From: Myxococcales bacterium
GTDB lineage: Bacteria; Myxococcota_A; Polyangia; Polyangiales; Polyangiaceae
NCBI GenBank assembly: GCA_016191785.1
Contig: JACPVJ010000154.1
Location: forward strand, 1 to 58,902
Length of the DNA stretch: 58,902 nucleotides
Reading direction: 5' to 3'
Part shown: positions 49,842 to 58,772 of the stretch, in pieces
How positions within the stretch are numbered: the first letter of the stretch is position 1
Layout: every line of letters starts with the position of its first letter
The notes under the pieces: generated by a model
Told to the model about the DNA's origin: nothing
Database searches by the model: none
The model's input: only the letters and a program-made list of their open reading frames with translations
Program-made: the position numbers and the translations under genes

Positions 49842-50801
49842 TCAGCGCTCGAGCTTCGCGAAGGCGGGGACGCCGGCGTGCAGCCGCTGTTCCGGGTCCT
49901 CGATTCGCAGCCGAACGCGGATCACCAGGTTCGGGCGCTCGCGCTCGCTGAACAGGTACCGCGGGGTGAACTCGGTGGTGCGAGAGACGTGCTCGACCGT
50001 CGCCGGGAACGCCGCCGCGGTCGAGTCCACCCGGACCGAGCCCCGCGTTCCGACGCGGATCCCGTCGACCTTGCCGATCGGTACGAACACGTCGGCGAAG
50101 GGGTGAGTCGTGTCGCCGACCGTCACCACCGGCGCGCCGGGTGCCACCACCTCACCCGACTCGACGTGGACGTCGAGCACGACGCCGTCCTTCGGCGCCT
50201 TGAGCACGTGCCGCCCCACTCGCTCGGTCTGCACGCTCAGCGTCTTGTCGGCTGCCTCGGCCCGCGACGACGCGCCGGCGATCTCTTGGGAGCGCGCGCC
50301 GCGTTTCAGTCCCTTGAGCTGTTGCTCGAGACCCTCGCGATCGGCGGTGGTGGTGTGGAGCTTGGTCTCTAGCTCGTCGACCATCGCGTGGGAGCTGACG
50401 CCGCGCTTCTCGAGCTCGCGCTCCCGGGCCAGATTCTTGGTGAGCAACGCCTCCGTGGTCCTCACCGCGCGCACGCGCGCTTCCAGAGCGCGGATCTCTT
50501 CCGGCCGCGCTCCGGCCTTGAGCAGCGCGACTTGCGCCTTCGCGGCGTCCACCTCGGCGGCGCGGGCCTCGCGGGCCGTCTTCTCGAGGCTCGAGTCCAG
50601 TGCGGCCAGCGGCGCGGCGCCCGCCACGGCGTCCCCGCGCTTGACGTCCACCCGCTCGACTCGGCCCCCGACCTCGAAGCCCAGCACGCGCTCGTCCAGC
50701 TCGACCACGCCCTGATAGGTGTCTTCGGGCGCCGCGGAGGCCGACCCGCAGCTGACGGCCAGCCCGCCCACCACCACGGCCCCCAGAAGATTCTTTATCA
50801 T
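49842..50801 (-). CDS. HlyD/YbhG-type membrane fusion lipoprotein
   Basis: A 319-residue protein with the signal and lipobox LAVSC (Cys about 18). The first half of the lipoyl-like domain is GFEVGGRVERVDVKRGDAV, followed by a long helical hairpin (about 65-190) and the second half LKAPKDGVVLDVHVESGEVV. A lipid-anchored periplasmic adaptor joining the ABC permease and TolC is expected. ATG 50801 heads the operon; the upstream 158 bp holds its promoter, which I cannot place. Confidence 0.9.
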   Translation of the reverse strand: MIKNLLGAVVVGGLAVSCGSASAAPEDTYQGVVELDERVLGFEVGGRVERVDVKRGDAVAGAAPLAALDSSLEKTAREARAAEVDAAKAQVALLKAGARPEEIRALEARVRAVRTTEALLTKNLARERELEKRGVSSHAMVDELETKLHTTTADREGLEQQLKGLKRGARSQEIAGASSRAEAADKTLSVQTERVGRHVLKAPKDGVVLDVHVESGEVVAPGAPVVTVGDTTHPFADVFVPIGKVDGIRVGTRGSVRVDSTAAAFPATVEHVSRTTEFTPRYLFSERERPNLVIRVRLRIEDPEQRLHAGVPAFAKLER

Positions 50802-50959
50802 GCGACTGATAATGGGTCGAGAGGTCCCGAGTGGCAAGGGGTTTTTTCACCAACCGCCGCCAGGCGCGCTGAGGCCTCGCCAAGCTCCGCGCCTGGCGCC
50901 ACCGCCCTCAAAATCCTTGGCGACCCAGGCCGCCTTGGCGGTTTGGATCCCCGCAGCGC

Positions 50960-53449
50960 TCAGCTCGCCGACGCGGGCCGGTCCGAGGGGGCCGGGTCGT
51001 CGGACTCGGTGGCCGATGGCGGTTCGGAGGGCGCGCCGTCGGCGCTCGACCCGCTCGCTGCCGCGATCGGCGGCTCGGCCGGGGGCTCGTCGCCGGCGGG
51101 CGACGCCTGGGGCGCCGGTGCGGGCGGAGCGGCCTCGGCGGGCACGCCGACGGGGGCCAGCTGGGCACCCAGGCCGTAGTCGCGAGCGAGCAGCACCAGC
51201 AGCATGGCCAGCGAGGTGACCACGATCAGCGCGCTCGAGAAGTAGAAGTGCAGCCCCAGGTCCTTCTCGATGGCGATGAAGTACTGCGCGGCGCACGCCG
51301 CCAAGAGCGCGATCCAGATGCCGCCGTCCGCCGGCTTCATCGGCCAGAGCGCGCCGCCCTTCTTCGAGTCGTCGAGCTCGGCCGCCAGCATGGGGAGCAC
51401 GAAGATGAAGTGCGCGTAATAGTTCGCCGGGTGAAACGCGATGGGGATCATCATCGACCCCAGGGTGGCGGCCAGCGCCAGGTTCTTGCGCCGAGCGCCG
51501 AGGGCGACCATCAGTGAAAACAGGGTGATCCCGCCGACGAACAGGCCCGTGCGCGCAGCCATCACTCGGTTGTGAATCCCGTCCGGGCCGCCGATCAGCG
51601 CCCGGAGGCTGACGTGGTTCACGTGTGGGTCGCGGTGCAGCATGCCGACCTTGTGCAGCCACTCGGGCCACGACTTCAGGCCAAATAGCGCCGACGAGGC
51701 CAAGAACAGCACCACCCCTGTGATCAGCGCGCCGAGCGCGACCTTCAGCACCGGCATCTGATGCTGCTTGATCAGCGCGACGCCCGGGAGCCGCCGGTGT
51801 TGCACCACGTACTCGCCGAACCACCAGAGCGCCGGGAGCGCCGCGCCCACGAGGGCGAAGAACGGGAACGCGCGGATCAGTCCCGAGAGCATCAGCAGCG
51901 CGCCGGCCCAGGTCCACTTCTCGAGCTTGAGCAGGGCGATGCCCATCGCCAGGTACGCCAGCCAGTCGTGCCGCAGGGTGGCGCCGGCCCAGCAGGTGCC
52001 GAACATGTAGTAGTCGTTGGCGCCGAACACGATGGCGCAGATCAGCGCCGTTCGGACCCCGAAAGCGCGCCAGATCATCCCCAGTGCCACGATCAGCAAG
52101 ATCGGGTCGAGCATGGCGGTGAGCGTCAACGTCTGGTTCGAGGCCCACGCGCTCTTGAACAGCGCGTGGCCGAACAAGAACCAGACCGGCGTGGCGTTGC
52201 CACCGTGGTCGCTCATGCTCCCCAGGTAGTCGCGCACCCCCATGTTCTCGCGGAAGTAGCGCATGTCGCGCTTGAAGTCCTCCCAGCGCGCGGGCGAAAA
52301 GCGGCTCTGCACCTCCTTGATGTCGGCCATCGAATCGCCGACGCTCTGCATGCGGTGCGTGCGCAAGCTGCGCAGCTGCTGGTGCCGCAGCGACTCGAGG
52401 GTGACGCTCTTGTCGTCGTCCACGTAGGCCGCCACGCTGCCCAGGTAGAGGCCGTCGAAACGCAGCTCTTTGAAGTACTTCGCGATGGGGAAGTAGACCC
52501 GCATGTCGAAGTTGTGGACGAAGCCCGGGCGGCCGTTCTTGTAGTCGTGAAACTGTGGGTGGCCGAGGTTGTAGAAGGCTCCGATGGCCATTGCGGCGCA
52601 CAGCCCGAAGGTGCCCACGGTGACCCGGCGGTCGGCCAAGAGCTTGGCGGGAGAGAACACCTCGCGCACCACCACCAGCGCGCCCACGGCCGCCACGACC
52701 CCGCGGACCAGCGCGACCTCGCGCGTGCTCGGCGGCCAGGCGATCGACAGCGCCCGCCAGGCGTCCCAACCTGCGGCCACCGGCACGAGGAGGACGAGCA
52801 GCGTCCACCACAGCGGGGCTCCCTTCCAGGTGAAGATCACCAAGATCGCCAGGGCGAGGCCAAACTGGAGGATCTTGTTGCGGAACACCTCGTCGGGAGG
52901 AATCGAGTCTCTGACCGTCGGCCGCGGCGGCCAGACGCTGGGCTTCTGCGAGAAGATCTGGAACTCGGACAGCGCGTAGGACCCATCGCCGCCCGTTGCA
53001 CTGACGCGGACGTACCTCGCCGTCGCCTGCAGGTTGTCGGCCGAGCGCGGCTGCAGGCCGCCACCGCCGACCGGGCCGCCTTCCCAGAGCGGGCGGAAGG
53101 TCTGCCCGTCGTCCGAGACGGTGACGGTGTACGAATCGTTGTCGTCGCCCGTCAGGAACACGGCGGTGATCGGCGTGGGTTGACCGAGGTCCCACTCGGC
53201 GAAGGCCTCGGCGGAAGAGAAGACCGTGGTCAACTCGCTCTTCCAGAAGTCACCGCGTGGCGCCATCAGGTTGTCGGTGAGGTTGATCTCGCGTCGCAGC
53301 CCGCTGTGCTTGGTCGGCAGCTTGCCGTGGATGACGCTCTCGCTGCCGCCACCGAAGCCGAAGGTGCTGGCCGCTCGCTTGCACCCGGGGAGCAGCACCG
53401 CGACGAGCACGAGGACGAGGCCCAGGGCCAGAGCCAGTTTCTTCTTCAC
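50960..53449 (-). CDS. Large polytopic membrane protein with N-terminal discoidin-like domain
   Basis: The protein has 829 residues. The N-terminal hydrophobic segment ends in the lipobox-like LLPGCK and is followed by an F5/8 type C-like (discoidin) domain (about 60-175: FAEWDLGQPTPITAVFLTGD, ARYVRVSATGGDG). About ten membrane segments follow (about 190-770), and a Pro/Ala/Ser-rich tail of about 70 residues ends the protein. The membrane part resembles GT-C glycosyltransferase-like proteins (DYYMFGTCWAGATLRHDWLA loops) but no catalytic acidic motif is certain. GTG 53449 is preferred as it starts the hydrophobic segment. The gene stands alone. Confidence 0.75.
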   Translation of the reverse strand: MKKKLALALGLVLVLVAVLLPGCKRAASTFGFGGGSESVIHGKLPTKHSGLRREINLTDNLMAPRGDFWKSELTTVFSSAEAFAEWDLGQPTPITAVFLTGDDNDSYTVTVSDDGQTFRPLWEGGPVGGGGLQPRSADNLQATARYVRVSATGGDGSYALSEFQIFSQKPSVWPPRPTVRDSIPPDEVFRNKILQFGLALAILVIFTWKGAPLWWTLLVLLVPVAAGWDAWRALSIAWPPSTREVALVRGVVAAVGALVVVREVFSPAKLLADRRVTVGTFGLCAAMAIGAFYNLGHPQFHDYKNGRPGFVHNFDMRVYFPIAKYFKELRFDGLYLGSVAAYVDDDKSVTLESLRHQQLRSLRTHRMQSVGDSMADIKEVQSRFSPARWEDFKRDMRYFRENMGVRDYLGSMSDHGGNATPVWFLFGHALFKSAWASNQTLTLTAMLDPILLIVALGMIWRAFGVRTALICAIVFGANDYYMFGTCWAGATLRHDWLAYLAMGIALLKLEKWTWAGALLMLSGLIRAFPFFALVGAALPALWWFGEYVVQHRRLPGVALIKQHQMPVLKVALGALITGVVLFLASSALFGLKSWPEWLHKVGMLHRDPHVNHVSLRALIGGPDGIHNRVMAARTGLFVGGITLFSLMVALGARRKNLALAATLGSMMIPIAFHPANYYAHFIFVLPMLAAELDDSKKGGALWPMKPADGGIWIALLAACAAQYFIAIEKDLGLHFYFSSALIVVTSLAMLLVLLARDYGLGAQLAPVGVPAEAAPPAPAPQASPAGDEPPAEPPIAAASGSSADGAPSEPPSATESDDPAPSDRPASAS

Positions 53450-53557
53450 GTCGACCAACCTGAGTCCGCAGGCGCACCCGGCCCGCGTAAGGACGCGCGA
53501 GGATAGCAGCGACCCCCGTCCCGCCAAGCCTTCTCGCGGCCCCGGGGTTTTTCCGGG

Positions 53558-54562
53558 CTACTCGTAGCTTCCGCCCGGGATCTTCGGGCCTTTGTGCACC
53601 AGCACGCCGTTGACCAGCGGTAGCGCCATGATGTTGCCCCCGGCGATCCACACGCCGCCCTTGGGGTCGATCCAGACGGAATGGAAATCGCCGAACACGT
53701 CGAACCCGAGGGGCTCGTCGACCCACGCGCCGTTCTTGCGTCGCATCACGCTCCCGCCGGTGCCCGCCGCGTAGCCGTCGTCCCCCGACGTGCGGATGCC
53801 GATCATGGCGTGGTTGGGGGGCGGCGGGCTCACGTCTTTCCAGCCGCCACCGTCGTCCTCGACGATGACCGCCTGGCTCATGCCCCCGACGGCCGTGTAC
53901 TTGCCGCCCGGCTCGGCGAAGAGCGTGAGCAGGCGACGGTTGGTGGGCGAGGTGATCTGCTGGAACCCCTTGCCGTCATAGTGAACGATGGCGCCGTCCA
54001 TGCCGACGAACCGCACGTCGTCGGCGGCTCGCCCCCAGACCTTGAACCACGCAGCGATCGGCACGGTCGGGAGGCCGGCAGCGGGGGCCCACGCGCTTCC
54101 GTCGAAGTGCCACACGAAGGCCTTGCCGCTCTTGGCGGGGTCGCCGCCCACCGCCCAGAGGTCGTCCGGCGCCGGGCCCCAGATCCCGAACACGGTGGCG
54201 GTGTCAGGGGTCGACAGCTTCTCGAAGGCACCGTTTTCGTATTTGAGGATGGTGCCGCCGCTGCCGCCCATGAACACCGGACCGCCCGCAAACGCGTGCA
54301 CCCACCACAGGTCGACCTGGTAGCCCGTGGGGACCCGCGTCCACGCGCCGTCGAAGTGCAGCACGAACGCTCCGCTGCCGTCGCCCGGGTTACCGCCCAC
54401 CGCCCAGACGTCTTTGTCGCTGGTGCCCGAGACGCTGATCAACGCCCCCGGCAGCCCGTCGAAGGTCTGGAAGTACTTGCTCGAGTCGTGATCGTCGTCA
54501 CGGCCGTCGTCGTTGCCGCAGGCGGCGAGCATCAGGGCGGCGCAAACCAGAGCCAGGCGCAT
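53558..54562 (-). CDS. Beta-propeller-like lipoprotein
   Basis: A 334-residue lipoprotein with lipobox MLAACG (Cys at 15) and an acidic spacer (DDGRDDDHDSS). Repeated units then contain DVWAVGG, DLWAVGG, DGYAAGTGG and GVWIAGGN about 45-60 residues apart, a pattern typical of photosynthesis-system-II/YCF48 or Kelch-like propellers. Such surface propellers are common in Myxococcota. The ligand is unknown. Confidence 0.82.
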   Translation of the reverse strand: MRLALVCAALMLAACGNDDGRDDDHDSSKYFQTFDGLPGALISVSGTSDKDVWAVGGNPGDGSGAFVLHFDGAWTRVPTGYQVDLWWVHAFAGGPVFMGGSGGTILKYENGAFEKLSTPDTATVFGIWGPAPDDLWAVGGDPAKSGKAFVWHFDGSAWAPAAGLPTVPIAAWFKVWGRAADDVRFVGMDGAIVHYDGKGFQQITSPTNRRLLTLFAEPGGKYTAVGGMSQAVIVEDDGGGWKDVSPPPPNHAMIGIRTSGDDGYAAGTGGSVMRRKNGAWVDEPLGFDVFGDFHSVWIDPKGGVWIAGGNIMALPLVNGVLVHKGPKIPGGSYE

Positions 54563-54604
54563 GCGCGCTAGCTAGCCACCTCGAGGCGGTTCAGGCAAGC
54601 ACGG

Positions 54605-54940
54605 TCATTTGCCGCGGCTTGCGCGGGCCTTGGCCGAAGTGGTTGCGCGCGTTTGTCGGCGCTTCAAGTTCGAATCTGGCTTTTGGCGGTTCGAGCTTCC
54701 GCGGGTGGACTTGCGCGACGGCCTGCCGGTCGCAGAGTCCTCGAGCTTGAACGCGGCCTTGGCGTCGGTGCGCTTCGCCGCGTTGCGCGGCTCGGTGTGG
54801 CCCTGGCCCTTCTTCTTGGCGGTGGCGCTCACGCCGGGGCGCGACGTGTCGGCGCTGGGCAGCTTCGGCTTCTTGGGCGCGGCCTTCTTGGCGGCGGGGC
54901 GGACGGCGTCGCGGTGGAACTTTGCGGCCTTTCTCAGCAT
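54605..54940 (-). CDS. Small Lys/Arg-rich basic protein
   Basis: A 111-residue, strongly basic, low-complexity protein (AAKKAAPKKPKLPSAD, TAKKKGQGH, RKSTRGSSNRQ). No fold is expected. It could be a histone-H1-like nucleoid protein or an RNA-binding tail. ATG 54940 is chosen; the frame runs 34 codons further up with different composition. It follows the sensor-kinase stop by 13 bp, so may be co-transcribed. Low complexity makes it possible that this is not a gene. Confidence 0.5.
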   Translation of the reverse strand: MLRKAAKFHRDAVRPAAKKAAPKKPKLPSADTSRPGVSATAKKKGQGHTEPRNAAKRTDAKAAFKLEDSATGRPSRKSTRGSSNRQKPDSNLKRRQTRATTSAKARASRGK

Positions 54941-54953
54941 GCGGAACAGGCTA

Positions 54954-57140
54954 TCAGTTCGCCGCGCTGGAGTCGTGTGCCGCAATGCTGAGCGTAAACT
55001 CTGCGCCGCCCGCGTCGGTGGCGCGAGCGACCAGGCGCCCACCGTGCTGACGCGCGATCTGTTGCGAGATGGCCAGCCCCATGCCCGTGCCGCTGGCCTT
55101 GGTCGTGAAGCCCGGGGTGAAGATCGCCACCGGATCGGTGAGCCCGGGTCCGGTGTCGCGGACCGAAAGCTCGTACTCGGCGCCGTGTCGGCGGATGGCC
55201 ACGGTCGCGACGCGCACGCTGGAGCTTGCCATCGCCTCGATGGCGTTGCCGAGCAGGTTGTGCACCAGCTGCTTCAGCTTGTCGGGGTGACCGAGCACGA
55301 TCGCGGGCCCGGGGAGGTGCTCTTCCAACTGGATCCCCCGGTCCACCATGGTCGCGGCGTGGGTCCGCGCCACGCTGGATGCGATCTCGCTCAGGTCCAC
55401 CGGCTGAACCTCGAGAGCCCCCGACTTCGGGCTCATCGACAGGTACTCGTTGGTCAGCTTGGTGAGGCGGGCGAGCTCGCTCTTGACCACGCCGACCGAC
55501 GACGTGAGCTTCTCGCGGTCGGCGCCTGGGAGCTCGAGCTTGGCGAGCCGCCGCTCGAGCAAGTTCAGCTCGAGCCCCAAGCTGTTCAGGGGGTTCTTGA
55601 TTTCGTGGGCCAGCAGGCGTCCGAAAGCGCCCAGCGTGCTCCACTGCTCGGCAAAGCGAAGTCGCGCCTCGAGCTGCACGCGAGCCAGGGCGCTCGCCGC
55701 GACCGGAGCCAAGGCTTCGGCGGCCTGAACGTCCCGATCGGTGAACTCGCCGGACGATCGCGCCAGGTAGATGGCGCCGACCAGGTCGTGGTTCATGCGC
55801 ATCGGGATCGCGAGCTGCGCCCCCGCACAGCGCTGGCGGAGCGTCGGGCAGCCAGCGCTCGAGTCGGGTGGCACCACGCCCACGCGCTCGGCGGCGACCC
55901 CGTCGCACAGCGCAGGCAGTCGCTCGAGGCGGCCGCCTTGAGCGGCCCACATGTCCTCGACCCGATGATTCGAGTCATACAGCTCGATCACCGCCGCGTC
56001 GTGCCCGAGCAGCTTGCTCAGAGCGCTGCCGATCTCGTTCTCGTCGGGGCGGCCCGACAGCCCACCCAGCGCGACGGCGAGGCGACCCTGGAGGGTCTTG
56101 TCGGCCAAGAGCTGGTCCGCCAGGCAAGCGATGGCGAAGATCTGCGAGAGCGTCTCGACCAGCACTGCGTCGGACCCGTCCCGGTCCGGTGCATCGCCAT
56201 CGAGCCGTAACGTTGCCGGCTCGCCCGCCAGCGCGGCCTTTTCGTAGCCCGTCGCCCGGGCGACCTCGACCAGCGCACGGTCGAGGGAGCTGCGGCCCGC
56301 CAGCCACTCACTCAGCGAAGCGGCCACCGAGCCCACGGCGACCTGTTGCACCGCCAGGTCTTCCGCGCGCTGCGCCTCGGTCTCGCGCTGGGCACGCTCG
56401 GCCGCGATGCCCTTGCCCAGCGCTCGCGCGAGCGCGTCGAGCTCGTCGGTGCCTCGGACCTCGCGGTCGATCGCGCGGTCGTCGCTGACGTCCACGTGCG
56501 CGCGCAGGCGGCGGATGCGCGTGAAGATCTGGCCGACGCCCATCGCGACCAGAACGACCAGCAGCACCGAGCCGACGCTGGCCCACGCGCCCAGTCGCGC
56601 GTTGTGATCCATCCGGGCTTGAACGACGCGCGCGGCGGCGCGAACGGTCAGGTCGAGCTCGGTCACTTCGAGGGGAACGTCGGTGGCCAGCGCAACCAGC
56701 GCCGGGTCGTCTCCGGCGAGCGCGAGGCGCATTCGCGGTTCGAGCTCGCTGGCCCAGCGGCCGCGGTGGGCTTCGAAACGCGCGCAGACGTCGGGCGCGG
56801 GGCACGCCGCGAACCCCGTCGTGGGGTCGCCCGCCACCGCGTGGTCCAAGAGGTCGCGCTGCTCGCGCATCAAGATCTCGACGCGCTCGCGTGTCGCGGA
56901 GTCTGCGCGCGCCTGGGGCAGCTGAAGCAGGATCTGGAGCACGCGGAAGCGGAGCGAGCCGGTCTCTTGGAGTGCCACCGCGAACCCGTCGGTGCCCCGC
57001 CGCAGCTCTTCCGTCACGAGCCACGGCCCGAGCGCCAGCACGCCGAGCGCCGCGAGCAGGACGTAGAACCGCGCGCGCAGCGATGGGAGCATGCGCTCCG
57101 CCCACGCGGAGGGTCGCTGTCGGAGCTCAGGGGCTGCCAT
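54954..57140 (-). CDS. Membrane sensor histidine kinase with HAMP and GAF domains
   Basis: The protein has 728 residues. Two membrane segments (about 27-45 and 188-210) enclose a periplasmic helical sensor (type IV pili/NarX-like: LRFRVLQILLQLPQARADS). Next come HAMP (about 210-265), a GAF domain (about 360-490), the H-box LLAHEIKNPLN (His near 510), the N box HNLLGNAIEAM, G1 DTGPGL and G2 GTGMGLAISQQIA. No response regulator is adjacent, so it is an orphan kinase as often found in myxobacteria. Confidence 0.9.
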   Translation of the reverse strand: MAAPELRQRPSAWAERMLPSLRARFYVLLAALGVLALGPWLVTEELRRGTDGFAVALQETGSLRFRVLQILLQLPQARADSATRERVEILMREQRDLLDHAVAGDPTTGFAACPAPDVCARFEAHRGRWASELEPRMRLALAGDDPALVALATDVPLEVTELDLTVRAAARVVQARMDHNARLGAWASVGSVLLVVLVAMGVGQIFTRIRRLRAHVDVSDDRAIDREVRGTDELDALARALGKGIAAERAQRETEAQRAEDLAVQQVAVGSVAASLSEWLAGRSSLDRALVEVARATGYEKAALAGEPATLRLDGDAPDRDGSDAVLVETLSQIFAIACLADQLLADKTLQGRLAVALGGLSGRPDENEIGSALSKLLGHDAAVIELYDSNHRVEDMWAAQGGRLERLPALCDGVAAERVGVVPPDSSAGCPTLRQRCAGAQLAIPMRMNHDLVGAIYLARSSGEFTDRDVQAAEALAPVAASALARVQLEARLRFAEQWSTLGAFGRLLAHEIKNPLNSLGLELNLLERRLAKLELPGADREKLTSSVGVVKSELARLTKLTNEYLSMSPKSGALEVQPVDLSEIASSVARTHAATMVDRGIQLEEHLPGPAIVLGHPDKLKQLVHNLLGNAIEAMASSSVRVATVAIRRHGAEYELSVRDTGPGLTDPVAIFTPGFTTKASGTGMGLAISQQIARQHGGRLVARATDAGGAEFTLSIAAHDSSAAN

Positions 57141-57188
57141 GGCCGAGAGAGTTGCGCGCGGGCTCGACCGAGGGCATTGACCGGCGTC

Positions 57189-57791
57189 ATGCCGGTTGCC
57201 CGTCGGGAGGAGCTCGGGGAAGCACTATACACGTGGGCTGCCCGGCTCGAGCGATCCCCTCCGCGGACATTTGCTCCCCGACCTTGGCTGCGTCGAGCCG
57301 CCGTCGCCGTGGTCTTGCGCCAGGGGCCGAGCGAGGTCGAGGTGCTGCTCGCCGAGCGCGCCGTCGTCGCGGGTGATCGCTGGTCCGGTCACCTTGCGTT
57401 CCCCGGCGGACTGGCCGCGGCGAGCGACGGCGGCCCGCTGGCGACGGCGGTCCGCGAGACGCGCGAGGAGACCGGTCTCGACCTGTCGTCGGCGGCTCGT
57501 CCCATCGGGGCCCTCTCCGAGATCGTGACCGCGAGCCACGGGTCGCTCGCGCCGCTGGTGATCGCGCCCTGGGTGTTCGCGCTGGTCCAGGCCGCCGAGC
57601 TCTCGCTGAGCGCCGAGCTCACGCGCGCTCACTGGGTCGGGCTGGACGGGCTCGCCGAGCGCCGGCGGGGGGCGTCGCGGCTGGGGCGGGCGCTCGGCTG
57701 GTTCCTTCAGGGGCGCGGCGTCCCGGTGGCGGGCACCCGCCTGTGGGGGCTGACTCTGGCGTTCCTCGACGAGCTCGCGGGGCTCGAGTGA
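57189..57791 (+). CDS. Nudix hydrolase, coenzyme A pyrophosphatase type
   Basis: A 200-residue hydrolase. The sequence HLAFPGGLAAASDGGPLATAVRETREETGLDL holds the Nudix helix (REx2EE preserved) and the upstream LAFPGG typical of the CoA diphosphatase (NudL/NUDT7) subgroup. The UPF0035-like residues are incomplete, so the substrate is likely but not certain. It is divergent from the sensor kinase with a 48-bp gap and convergent with the CNB gene. Confidence 0.85.
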   Translation: MPVARREELGEALYTWAARLERSPPRTFAPRPWLRRAAVAVVLRQGPSEVEVLLAERAVVAGDRWSGHLAFPGGLAAASDGGPLATAVRETREETGLDLSSAARPIGALSEIVTASHGSLAPLVIAPWVFALVQAAELSLSAELTRAHWVGLDGLAERRRGASRLGRALGWFLQGRGVPVAGTRLWGLTLAFLDELAGLE

Positions 57792-57797
57792 GCCCGA

Positions 57798-58664
57798 TCA
57801 GAGCACGACGTCGAGCATCTGCAGCCGGGTCAGGTGGTCTTCGATCGCGCGGCTGTACTCGTCGATCAACATGTCGAGGCGAATCGCCACGCCGGTGCCG
57901 TCGCTCCCGTCGACCGTACCGCTGACGGCGATCTCGCGCTCGGGCAAGAGCAGAACGCCGCTCCAATGCTCGCCGCGCGCAGGGCCGTTCTCGCTCTTGG
58001 GCAGGTGCAACGAGTCTTTGCTGATGGCGCGGACGGCGACGATGCTTCCGTCGTCGAGTCGGACCGACGTGGGGAGCGCCTCGGCGGGCTCCACCAGGTA
58101 GTGGCCCTTCTTGTTCTGCTCGATCAGGTCCGCGAGCTGGTCGTACAGCTGCTTGTTCAGCGGGGTGTCGTCGCCCTCGAGCACCGCGTCGAGCATGCGC
58201 TTCATCGCCTTCTGGGTGGTGATCAGGTTGCGACGCATCTCTTCGAGCCGGCGCGTGTCACGACGGATCTTGTCGGCCACCACCCGGAGCAGGTTGTAAT
58301 GAAACGGGAACGCCACGTCGCCGTGGTCTTCGAAGAACTGCATCAGCTCGTCGACCCCGATGTCGAGCAACTCGACCGCACCGGAAGCAACCGCGGTGAT
58401 GCGCCGGTCCAAGCGGGCGAGCGCCCCAAGCTCGCCGACCGGCGCGATGGGCTTGAGGCGGAAGCGCTCGTCGGCGCCCTCGCGCAGCGAGACCTCGCCT
58501 TGGGTCAAGATCAGGAAGCGGTCGGAGACCGCCCCCGCCTCGAACAGCACCTCGCCGTCCCGCGCCTTCCGGGTCTGGCAGGCGGCGACGAGCTGAGCCA
58601 GGTGCTCGTCGGTGATGTTCGACAAGAGCGGGATGGTACGGAGCGCAGACGGGGCGACGGGCAT
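57798..58664 (-). CDS. Cyclic-nucleotide-binding regulator with C-terminal PilZ-like domain
   Basis: The protein has 288 residues. An N-terminal CNB domain (GEVLFEAGAVSDRFLILTQGEVSL, about 38-61; APVGELGALARLDRR) is followed by a helical linker of about 70 residues containing TRRLEEMRRNLITTQKAMKR. The C-terminal segment (SVRLDDGSIVAVRAISKDSL ... GVLLLPEREIAVSGTVDGSD) has the length and strand order of PilZ domains, but the RxxxR signature is not visible. It could integrate cNMP or c-di-GMP signals. ATG 58664; no helix-turn-helix. Confidence 0.75.
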   Translation of the reverse strand: MPVAPSALRTIPLLSNITDEHLAQLVAACQTRKARDGEVLFEAGAVSDRFLILTQGEVSLREGADERFRLKPIAPVGELGALARLDRRITAVASGAVELLDIGVDELMQFFEDHGDVAFPFHYNLLRVVADKIRRDTRRLEEMRRNLITTQKAMKRMLDAVLEGDDTPLNKQLYDQLADLIEQNKKGHYLVEPAEALPTSVRLDDGSIVAVRAISKDSLHLPKSENGPARGEHWSGVLLLPEREIAVSGTVDGSDGTGVAIRLDMLIDEYSRAIEDHLTRLQMLDVVL

Positions 58665-58772
58665 CGGTGACCTCGGAAGGGGCCGGAGTCTAGACCGGCC
58701 GCCCGAGGAAAACACGGCCGAGCGGTGCAAAGCCGGACTTCGTCGAGTATCTTAGGGGAAGAGGTGCACGCG

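Noticed and set aside
50930..50941. Inverted repeat CCGCCTTGGCGG followed by TTT as terminator
   Set aside because: The T-run is on the plus strand, where no gene ends. The flanking genes run on the minus strand, and the loop would be too small.
53535..53557. CCCGG/CCGGG repeat downstream of the beta-propeller lipoprotein as terminator
   Set aside because: No T-run follows on the transcribed strand; a Rho-independent terminator cannot be supported.
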